This document shows, piece by piece, positions 8,667 to 13,336 of a stretch of DNA of 13,336 bases; position 1 is the stretch's first letter, and every line of letters starts with the position of its first letter. Source of the DNA: an uncultured Bacteroidales bacterium (GTDB lineage: Bacteria > Bacteroidota > Bacteroidia > Bacteroidales > UBA4417); assembly GCA_903917425.1 (NCBI GenBank), contig CAIXAQ010000329.1, positions 1 to 13,336 on the forward strand, written 5' to 3'. The notes under the pieces are model-generated. The model searched no databases. It was given only the letters and a program-made list of their open reading frames with translations, and was not told where the DNA came from. The position numbers were made by a program, and so were the translations under genes.

Positions 8667-8915
8667 ATGAAAAATACAGTCAAATTATTCGTGTTAGCAA
8701 CCTTACTTTTATGTTTTACGGTGATAACTCAAAGCAGTATGGCACAACCGCCACCACCACCACCGGCAGAAAAAGGCACAGAGAACAACCAGGCACCAAG
8801 TGAAGCCCCTTTAGGCGATGGAACTTTGATCTTAATTATTTTTGCAGCTGCATATTACAGCATATATGCATACAAGATAAAGAGTGAAACTCTGGCAAAA
8901 CCGGAGAGTAATTAG
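8667..8915 (+). CDS. Small exported protein with polyproline stretch and PID-CTERM-like tail
   Basis: The 82-residue product has a signal peptide (K-N-T-V-K then L-F-V-L-A-T-L-L-L-C-F, ending S-M-A-Q at ~27), a run of seven prolines broken by none until A-E-K, and a charged linker. Its C-terminal part reads A-P-L-G-D-G-T-L followed by a hydrophobic segment I-L-I-I-F-A-A-A-Y-Y and a basic end Y-K-I-K. That order resembles the PID-CTERM proteins of Bacteroidota (P-I-D-G-G, a transmembrane stretch with A-x-Y, then basic residues), but here the motif is P-L-G-D-G, so membership is not certain. It sits 80 bases after a T9SS protein gene, in the same direction, and could be co-transcribed. AGGAAA directly abuts the ATG, closer than an ideal ribosome binding site. 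Function unknown; membrane anchoring is an inference. Confidence 0.75.
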   Translation: MKNTVKLFVLATLLLCFTVITQSSMAQPPPPPPAEKGTENNQAPSEAPLGDGTLILIIFAAAYYSIYAYKIKSETLAKPESN

Positions 8916-8983
8916 TCTTCTTCGACTTATTCTTTCTACCAGTCAGCAGCCATCGTTCAAGGAATAGATTACAGCGAATAACA

Positions 8984-9019
8984 AAAAAGCCTTTCCTGCG
9001 CTAAAGGGGAAGGTTTTTT
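8984..9019 (+). terminator. Intrinsic terminator, possibly bidirectional
   Basis: CCTTTCC (8990-8996) pairs with GGGAAGG (9007-9013) with one G-T pair across a 10-base loop, followed by T6 (9014-9019) and preceded by A6 (8984-8989). The A-run and T-run extend the stem and would let it stop transcripts from either direction. It lies 68 bases after the stop of the small gene at 8667. Confidence 0.78.
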
Positions 9020-9055
9020 AGTGAAAAACGAATAGTGAAAAGTGAAGTTCAGCTG

Positions 9056-9130
9056 CAGACATTCACCTTGCCGCTCCTCACCAGCCCGCCCCTAACCTCT
9101 CGCCTTGTCACCCTTCGCCCCGTCACCCCT
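9056..9130 (-). repeat. 15-bp minisatellite array, inverted copy
   Basis: Read on the minus strand, five units of exactly 15 bases lie in register: 9116-9130 and 9101-9115 are close to the consensus AGGGGTGACAGGGYG, 9086-9100 and 9071-9085 are degenerate, and 9056-9070 is weak. The same unit occurs in forward orientation at 12143-12232 and 12867-12926. The array lies between the terminator at 8984-9019 and the operon promoter at 9233. Confidence 0.75.
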
Positions 9131-9232
9131 CACCTCTATGTGACCTATGTGCCTATTGTGGTGAAAAAATAAGGAAAGGCCTCCCTCATTTCGAGGCATT
9201 CAAAAAAGAATAATCACTTGTTAAACAAAGCG

Positions 9233-9264
9233 TTTGTTATTTTAAATAGGATTTTGTAATTTTG
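9233..9264 (+). promoter_or_regulatory. Promoter of the DUF177-rpmF-plsX-fabH operon
   Basis: TTTG at 9233-9236 and TAATTTTG at 9257-9264 are spaced by 20 bases, an almost ideal Bacteroidota promoter (TTTG-N19/20-TAnnTTTG). Transcription would start near 9271, giving a leader of about 20 bases before the GTG at 9291. Confidence 0.85.
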
Positions 9265-9290
9265 CGCCCCTCAATTTAATACTGATAACG

Positions 9291-9806
9291 GTGAACCGAC
9301 TCAAAGAGTATCATATTCAGTTCGTTGCGCTTGAGCTTGGAAGTCATCAGTTTGAGTTTGATATCAACGATTCGTTCTTTGAACATTTTGAGTTTTCGCA
9401 GGTTCATCGCGGCGATGTGCATGTGGAAGTCAGCCTCGAAAAAATGGAACGGATGATGATTTTCAACATCAGTCTTACGGGAAAAGTACTTGTAACCTGC
9501 GATCGTTGTACGAATGAATTCTATTTTTCATTGTCAGACAGCCAGAAACTTATTGTAAAGTTAGGGGCTGAATACCTGGAAGAAAGTGATGACGTTATTG
9601 TAATACCGGATACAGAACACAAGTTTGATCTGTCGCCTTATATTTACGAATTCATACACCTGGCTTTGCCGGTACGTTTGCTTCATCCCGACGATGAGCA
9701 CGGAAACAGTACCTGCGACCCCGATATGCTGCAACTACTCCAAAAGCTTACGCCTACCGGAACTACTGACTCCAGGTGGGAAGAACTCAAAAAACTAAAT
9801 AACTGA
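9291..9806 (+). CDS. DUF177 (YceD) family protein
   Basis: A 171-residue protein of the YceD/DUF177 family, which almost always precedes rpmF. The hallmark is C70-D-R-C73 in L-V-T-C-D-R-C-T-N-E-F, with a later C142 in S-T-C-D-P-D. The segment F-D-L-S-P-Y-I-Y-E-F-I-H-L-A-L-P near 112-127 is also typical, as is the W-x-x-L-K-K-L end. In other bacteria and plastids the family is linked to 23S rRNA maturation and ribosome assembly; no enzymatic activity is assigned. The GTG start is chosen because the family begins near it and the promoter leaves only a short leader. It is the first gene of the operon, and 39 bases separate it from rpmF. Confidence 0.88.
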   Translation: MNRLKEYHIQFVALELGSHQFEFDINDSFFEHFEFSQVHRGDVHVEVSLEKMERMMIFNISLTGKVLVTCDRCTNEFYFSLSDSQKLIVKLGAEYLEESDDVIVIPDTEHKFDLSPYIYEFIHLALPVRLLHPDDEHGNSTCDPDMLQLLQKLTPTGTTDSRWEELKKLNN

Positions 9807-9845
9807 TTAACAAATAGTTTGAATTAATACTAAAAAAACAAAACA

Positions 9846-10031
9846 ATGCCAAATCCAAAACACAGGTTCTCGAAAACCAGAACAGCCAAACGCAGAACCC
9901 ATTATAAACTTGAAGTCCCTACCTTCATACTTTGCTCAAATTGCGGCACTTCGGTACTTTATCACAGGGTTTGCCCCGATTGTGGTTATTACAAAGGCCG
10001 TCTCGCTATTGAGAAAAATACAACAGCTTAA
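9846..10031 (+). CDS. rpmF: 50S ribosomal protein L32
   Basis: The 61-residue product starts M-P-N-P-K-H-R-F-S-K-T-R-T and has the zinc-ribbon cysteines C30-x2-C33 and C43-x2-C46 (C-S-N-C and C-P-D-C), so it is the zinc-binding form rather than a cysteine-free paralogue. The basic N-terminus is characteristic of L32, which sits near the peptidyl-transferase region of the large subunit. It lies between DUF177 and plsX, the conserved order in many bacteria. AAAACAAAACA precedes the ATG, with no Shine-Dalgarno. Confidence 0.97.
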   Translation: MPNPKHRFSKTRTAKRRTHYKLEVPTFILCSNCGTSVLYHRVCPDCGYYKGRLAIEKNTTA

Positions 10032-10032
10032 T

Positions 10033-10051
10033 TTTGCCATGCTATGGCAAA
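10033..10051 (+). other. Perfect hairpin between rpmF and plsX
   Basis: An 8-bp perfect stem (TTTGCCAT with ATGGCAAA, 10033-10040 and 10044-10051) closes a GCT loop, beginning two bases after the rpmF stop. No T-run follows, so it probably marks an mRNA processing or stability point that lets rpmF and plsX be expressed at different levels. A chance 8-codon frame (10054-10080) ends on TGA overlapping the plsX ATG as ATGA; whether it couples translation is unknown. Confidence 0.6.
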
Positions 10052-10076
10052 TCATGTTTAATTTAAGATTCTTTAA

Positions 10077-11042
10077 ATGAGAATCGGGTTAGATGTTATG
10101 GGTGGCGATTTTGCGCCGGTGGCTGCTATTGATGGTGCCATCCTGGCGCAGAAAGAGCTTACCCGCGATGACAAAATCGTTTTGATTGGTCAGGAAACCG
10201 TAATCCGTTCGTTATTGTCCGAGCGGGGATGCGATGTTTCCCTATTTGATATTGTTGACGCCCCCGATGTAATCGAAATGGGCGAGCATCCGACCAAAGC
10301 TTTGGCCCGCAAGCCTGAATCGAGTATAAGTGTAGGTTTTGGAATGCTGAAGCATAAAAAAATCGATTCTTTTGCCAGCGCCGGAAACAGTGGTGCTATG
10401 CTGGTAGGTTCGATTTTTAGTGTCAATACCATACAGGGAATAGCCCGGCCCTGTACTTCTGCCATTGTCCCCCAGGAAGATGGCGGATGCAGCCTGCTTG
10501 TTGACGTAGGCACTAACCCCGATGCCAAGCCGGATGTATTCTACCAGTTGGGCCTTATCGGTTCTATATATGCGCAAAATGTATATCATTTAAGCAATCC
10601 CAGGGTTGCACTGCTCAATATCGGGCACGAAGAGGAAAAAGGCAACCTGACTACCCAGGCGGCTTACCACCTGATGAAGGACTCGAAAGACTTCAACTTT
10701 ATCGGCAACATCGAGGGGCGCGATCTTCTCCGCAATAAAGCAGATGTAATTGTATGCGACGGATTTACAGGAAATATTATCCTTAAACTTGTTGAATCAT
10801 TTTATAATATCCTGGAGAAGCGTAACCTGAAGGACGATTATGTAAACAGGCTGAATTATGAAATTTATGGCGGCACTCCCATTCTGGGGGTTAATGGCGC
10901 CGTAATCATGGGGCATGGCATTTCGAACGACATCGCTATAAAAAATATGGTTTTGCTGGGCCGTAATGTATACAAAGCCAAAATCGCCTCGAAAATCAAG
11001 CATGCTCTTTTAAACCTCAACGGAGGTTATATAGTTGAATAA
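10077..11042 (+). CDS. plsX: Phosphate acyltransferase PlsX
   Basis: PlsX converts acyl-ACP to acyl-phosphate, the donor for PlsY in the first step of phospholipid synthesis; it is a soluble, membrane-associated enzyme. The N-terminal M-R-I-G-L-D-V-M-G-G-D-F-A-P is the family signature. S-A-G-N-S-G-A-M-L-V-G-S (from residue ~101) and L-L-N-I-G-H-E-E-E-K-G-N in the middle are also conserved. At 321 residues it is slightly shorter than the usual 330-350 but looks complete, with G-G-Y-I-V-E at the end. The start at 10077 is fixed by the N-terminal motif. It is followed after 98 bases by fabH, so acyl-ACP supply and use are transcribed together. Confidence 0.97.
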   Translation: MRIGLDVMGGDFAPVAAIDGAILAQKELTRDDKIVLIGQETVIRSLLSERGCDVSLFDIVDAPDVIEMGEHPTKALARKPESSISVGFGMLKHKKIDSFASAGNSGAMLVGSIFSVNTIQGIARPCTSAIVPQEDGGCSLLVDVGTNPDAKPDVFYQLGLIGSIYAQNVYHLSNPRVALLNIGHEEEKGNLTTQAAYHLMKDSKDFNFIGNIEGRDLLRNKADVIVCDGFTGNIILKLVESFYNILEKRNLKDDYVNRLNYEIYGGTPILGVNGAVIMGHGISNDIAIKNMVLLGRNVYKAKIASKIKHALLNLNGGYIVE

Positions 11043-11140
11043 TACTCCTCAGATAGCTGAGTCAGGGTAAAATTCTAAATCAGGAAACCATCACCCTTGT
11101 TTACCAGACTATCTATTAACAATAGGAAAACTGAAATTTT

Positions 11141-12139
11141 ATGACAAAACTAAAAGCCGCTATTACCGGTGTTTCCGGGTATGCCCCCGAATATATACTC
11201 AACAACGAGGAATTAAGCCACATGGTTGATACTACCGACGAATGGATAATGACCAGGATAGGTATACGTGAACGCCATATTTTAAAAGGCGAAGGCCTTG
11301 CTTCATCCGACATGGGATCCGAAGCTGTGAAACTGCTCCTGGCAAAAACAAATACCAATCCCGAGGATGTTGACATGGTAATCTGTGCCACGGTTACACC
11401 GGACATGTTGTTTCCGGCTACAGCCAATATTATCAGCGATAAATGCGGGATTACCAATGCTTTCAGCTTCGATATGAATGCTGCCTGCTCCAGTTTCCTG
11501 TATGCACTTACCGTTGGTCAAAAGTTTGTTGAATCAGGAACGCATAAAAAAGTAATTGTAGTTGGTGCTGATAAGATGTCGGCAATTACCGATTATTCGG
11601 ATCGGGCTGTTTGTCCTCTTTTCGGAGATGCAGCAGCAGCCGTAATGCTTGAGCCTACAACAGAAGATATCGGAATGGTTGATTCTATCTTCAGGACCAA
11701 CGGCACCGGGCGTCATCATCTTTACATGAAAGCAGGCGGATCGCAATACCCGGCAACCCACGAAACTGTTGATAATAAGGAACATTATATTTACCAGGAC
11801 GGGAAAACCGTATTTAAATGGGCGGTTTCCAAAATGGCTGATATTTCGGTTGAGATTATGGAAAAGCACAACCTGAAACCCGAAGAATTAGCCTGGCTGG
11901 TGCCTCACCAGGCCAATATGCGCATCATTGATGCAGTAGCCAACCGCATGGGTCTCGAGAAAGAAAAAGTCATGATCAATATCGAAAGATATGGTAATAC
12001 GACATCTGCAACTATTCCTCTCTGCCTGTGGGAATGGGAATCAAGGCTTCGTAAAGGCGATAATATCATTTTAGCTGCATTTGGCGGTGGATTTACCTGG
12101 GGAGCTACTTATCTGAAATGGGCGTACGATCCGAAGTAA
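11141..12139 (+). CDS. fabH: Beta-ketoacyl-ACP synthase III (FabH)
   Basis: FabH condenses acetyl-CoA (or branched primers) with malonyl-ACP to start fatty-acid synthesis in the cytoplasm. The catalytic triad is visible: C116 in A-A-C-S-S-F-L-Y, H256 in V-P-H-Q-A-N-M-R, and N286 in Y-G-N-T-T-S-A. D-T-T-D-E-W-I near 30-36 and G-D-A-A-A-A-V at 162-168 are also characteristic, and A-A-F-G-G-G-F-T-W-G-A closes the fold. The length of 332 is normal. AGG at 11124-11126 is too far from the ATG for a good ribosome binding site. It is the last gene of the operon, and the stop is followed at once by a 15-bp repeat array. Confidence 0.97.
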   Translation: MTKLKAAITGVSGYAPEYILNNEELSHMVDTTDEWIMTRIGIRERHILKGEGLASSDMGSEAVKLLLAKTNTNPEDVDMVICATVTPDMLFPATANIISDKCGITNAFSFDMNAACSSFLYALTVGQKFVESGTHKKVIVVGADKMSAITDYSDRAVCPLFGDAAAAVMLEPTTEDIGMVDSIFRTNGTGRHHLYMKAGGSQYPATHETVDNKEHYIYQDGKTVFKWAVSKMADISVEIMEKHNLKPEELAWLVPHQANMRIIDAVANRMGLEKEKVMINIERYGNTTSATIPLCLWEWESRLRKGDNIILAAFGGGFTWGATYLKWAYDPK

Positions 12140-12142
12140 GGG

Positions 12143-12232
12143 CAGTGCGACAAAGTGAAAGGTGATTATACGAGGGGTGACAGGGTGAGGGGTGAAAAGG
12201 CGAGGAGTGGCAGGGCGAGGGGTGACAGGGTG
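12143..12232 (+). repeat. 15-bp minisatellite array, copy A of the flanking block
   Basis: Six units of exactly 15 bases are in register. The last four (12173-12187, 12188-12202, 12203-12217, 12218-12232) follow AGGGGTGACAGGGYG closely; the first two (12143-12157, 12158-12172) are degenerate. It begins four bases after the fabH stop. The array, the 37-base spacer at 12233-12269 and the terminator after it form a block repeated at 12867-12988. Confidence 0.85.
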
Positions 12233-12269
12233 AAATGAATTATAGAAAATGCAAAAATAGAAATACAAG

Positions 12270-12294
12270 CCCTGCCTTAATGGCGGGGTTTTTT
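12270..12294 (+). terminator. Intrinsic terminator of the fabH operon (block copy A)
   Basis: CCCTGCC (12270-12276) pairs with GGCGGGG (12282-12288) around TTAAT, with one G-T pair, followed by T6. It ends the fabH operon. The stem and loop recur at 12964-12980. Confidence 0.85.
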
Positions 12295-12351
12295 GTTTAT
12301 GAAATCCGATTTATTGGCATATATTTTCAGCCAACCCTGGGTTAATTATTG

Positions 12352-12376
12352 TATCTTTGTTACAACAAATGAGGAG
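12352..12376 (+). promoter_or_regulatory. -7 box and ribosome binding site of the DUF4160/DUF2442 cassette
   Basis: TATCTTTG (12352-12359) is a perfect TAnnTTTG box; the best upstream element is only TTTC at 12325-12328, 23 bases away. Transcription would begin near 12366, a leader of about 13 bases. GAGGAG (12371-12376) is a strong Shine-Dalgarno, two bases before the ATG at 12379, which is rare in this window. Confidence 0.65.
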
Positions 12377-12378
12377 AT

Positions 12379-12615
12379 ATGCCGGAAATATTTAGGGAGT
12401 TGGGATTTGTTTTCTTTTTTTATGCCAACGAAGGAGCAGAACCGATACATGTGCATGTCCGAAAAGCAGGTGGCTTTGCAAAATACTGGATTGATCCGAT
12501 TGAACTCGATTTTTCTCAAGGGATGAAAGTAAATGACCTGAAGATTGCTGAGCAACTTATTACATCTCATTTAGAAATAATTAACAATAAGTGGCATGAA
12601 ATACATGGTAGCTGA
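12379..12615 (+). CDS. DUF4160 family protein
   Basis: The 78-residue product matches the DUF4160 pattern (usual length ~75-90): M-P-E-I-F-R-E-L-G-F, then F-F-Y-A-N-E, E-P-I-H-V-H-V at 21-27, a short beta region, G-M-K-V-N-D-L and the N-K-W-H-E-I-H-G end. The family usually has P-P-H-x-H-A; here it is E-P-I-H-V-H, so the two histidines remain. No biochemical role is established. The gene is followed, with a 20-base overlap, by DUF2442, a pairing seen widely and sometimes suggested to be toxin-antitoxin-like, which is inference only. The strong ribosome binding site fixes the start. Codon use is more AT-rich than in the neighbouring operon, fitting a recently gained cassette. Confidence 0.85.
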   Translation: MPEIFRELGFVFFFYANEGAEPIHVHVRKAGGFAKYWIDPIELDFSQGMKVNDLKIAEQLITSHLEIINNKWHEIHGS

Positions 12616-12856
12616 ACTGATGTTTGTTGCTGAAAAGGCATGGCATGATAATGGTATGATTTGCATACTATTGTCGGATCAAAAGGAAGTACGGTTTCCT
12701 GTTAGCTTAAATTATAAATTAAATTTGGCTTCTGATTTACAGCGGAATAACATTGAAATTATATGCAATGGCACTGGGATTCATTGGCCTGATCTGGATG
12801 AAGATTTGTCAATCACAGGCATTTTGGAAGGCCGGTTTGGTTATGGAAAGCAATAG
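12596..12856 (+). CDS. DUF2442 family protein
   Basis: The 86-residue product shows the DUF2442 hallmarks: a basic/hydrophobic N-terminal region, V-R-F-P-V-S-L-N-Y-K-L near 32-42, N-I-E-I-I, and G-I-H-W-P-D-L-D-E-D at 61-70 followed by L-S-I-T-G-I-L. The ATG at 12596 overlaps the DUF4160 frame by 20 bases; the ATG at 12605 (M-V-A-E-L) is an alternative with an 11-base overlap. Such an overlap suggests translational coupling. DUF2442 proteins are often next to DUF4160; a regulatory or antitoxin role is plausible but unproven. Its 3' end is followed within ten bases by the second minisatellite block. Confidence 0.85.
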   Translation: MKYMVAELMFVAEKAWHDNGMICILLSDQKEVRFPVSLNYKLNLASDLQRNNIEIICNGTGIHWPDLDEDLSITGILEGRFGYGKQ

Positions 12857-12866
12857 TAAGTCAAAA

Positions 12867-12926
12867 AAAAATCACAAAGCAAAAGTCGACTTTACAAGGG
12901 GTGATAAGGTGAGGGGTGACAAGGCG
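12867..12926 (+). repeat. 15-bp minisatellite array, copy B of the flanking block
   Basis: Two good units (12897-12911, 12912-12926) and two degenerate ones (12882-12896, 12867-12881) are in the same register and direction as copy A, and the degenerate pair resembles the degenerate pair of copy A. The 37-base spacer that follows (12927-12963) differs from that of copy A at five positions and has the same length. Confidence 0.8.
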
Positions 12927-12960
12927 AACTGAATTATATAAAATGCGAAAATAGAATTAC

Positions 12961-12988
12961 AAACCCTGCCTTAATGGCGGTTTTTTTT
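12961..12988 (+). terminator. Intrinsic terminator after DUF2442 (block copy B)
   Basis: AAACCCTGCC, loop TTAAT, GGCGG and T8. Compared with copy A, two G have become T, so the stem is shorter (GCC/GGC plus AAACC/GGTTT with a CT bulge, or a 5-bp form). It lies between convergent genes, four bases from the stop of the minus-strand gene. Confidence 0.75.
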
Positions 12989-12991
12989 GCT

Positions 12992-13336
12992 TTAAACCTG
13001 GTAGAATCGCCGATCGTCTCGATTTATAGCTTTCTCTGATCCTTCCCACCGGTATTCCCTGAAAACATGCGAAACCGCTTCCTCATACTCATCAAATGTA
13101 TTCACCTTTTTTAGTTTTTTAAAAACCTGGTGGGGATCGTTAAAAGATTCAGCCAGGTAATGCCAGTATTCCTTTAAATTGCCTAATACCGCCAGGCTAT
13201 CGTGCTTATCTTTCCGGTAAGCGAGATACAGAGCATCGATAAACCGCCTGATGTGAATTTGCCTGTCCGTTGGAAGCGGCAACCCTTTGATTATTGCAGG
13301 CAAAAACGGATCCGAAAGCAGGCCGCGCCCGATCAT
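12992..13336 (-). CDS. tRNA-dihydrouridine synthase, C-terminal part (5' end outside window)
   Basis: This minus-strand frame stops at 12992-12994 and is open to the window edge, giving 115 residues. M-I-G-R-G-L-L-S-D-P-F-L-P at the cut end is the conserved FMN-binding end of the Dus TIM barrel, so the M there is internal. The rest is the helical C-terminal RNA-binding region, with E-Y-W-H-Y-L and F-K-K-L-K-K-V-N-T, as in Bacteroidota Dus proteins. Dus enzymes reduce uridine to dihydrouridine in the D-loop and other sites of tRNA, using FMN and NADPH. Which subfamily cannot be settled without the N-terminal half with its catalytic cysteine. It converges on DUF2442. Confidence 0.85.
   Translation of the reverse strand: MIGRGLLSDPFLPAIIKGLPLPTDRQIHIRRFIDALYLAYRKDKHDSLAVLGNLKEYWHYLAESFNDPHQVFKKLKKVNTFDEYEEAVSHVFREYRWEGSEKAINRDDRRFYQV

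Noticed and set aside
9056..9130. Repeat array considered as CRISPR
   Set aside because: Units are contiguous 15-mers without spacers and no cas gene is present.
11048..11061. CTCAG-ATAG-CTGAG inverted repeat after plsX
   Set aside because: A 5-bp stem with no T-run is too weak to call a terminator within a conserved operon.
12293..12526. A 77-codon plus-strand frame and a 74-codon minus-strand frame over the DUF4160 start
   Set aside because: They overlap DUF4160 in other frames; DUF4160 has family motifs, a promoter box and a GAGGAG site.

Overview
The window looks like a chromosomal segment of a member of the Bacteroidota, probably a Bacteroidales-like organism. Three things point there: two very large secreted proteins with type IX secretion (T9SS) C-terminal sorting domains, promoters of the Bacteroidota form TTTG-N20-TAnnTTTG, and few Shine-Dalgarno sites. 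No rRNA, tRNA, CRISPR array or phage gene was seen.

Layout. Bases 1-301 hold the 3' end of a MobA/MocA-like nucleotidyltransferase. Bases 609-3833 encode a secreted endonuclease I family nuclease with a lamin-tail-like domain and a T9SS tail. Bases ~3960-4694 (minus) carry a badly decayed ISAs1-family transposase, which can be followed through several frames. A roughly 650-bp gene-free stretch follows, with one good orphan promoter and a possible signal-peptide fossil. Bases 5350-8586 encode a second 1078-residue T9SS surface protein whose C-terminal ~430 residues are homologous to those of the nuclease. A strong hairpin and a small lipid/membrane-type protein with a PID-CTERM-like tail (8667-8915) come next, then a terminator.

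Bases 9233-12139 form the housekeeping operon DUF177(YceD)-rpmF-plsX-fabH, which joins a ribosomal protein to the start of phospholipid and fatty-acid synthesis. It has a textbook Bacteroidota promoter. Downstream is a two-gene DUF4160-DUF2442 cassette (12379-12856) with its own promoter and the clearest ribosome binding site in the window. Copies of one block flank it in direct orientation: a 15-bp minisatellite, a 37-bp AT-rich spacer and a terminator. A third array of the same minisatellite lies inverted at 9056-9130. The window ends in the C-terminal part of a tRNA-dihydrouridine synthase on the minus strand.

The most unusual signals are the minisatellite-terminator blocks bracketing the DUF4160/DUF2442 pair, the shared C-terminal module of two otherwise unrelated secreted proteins, and the orphan promoter with its long leader. 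All functional names rest on recognising motifs by eye; no search was run.
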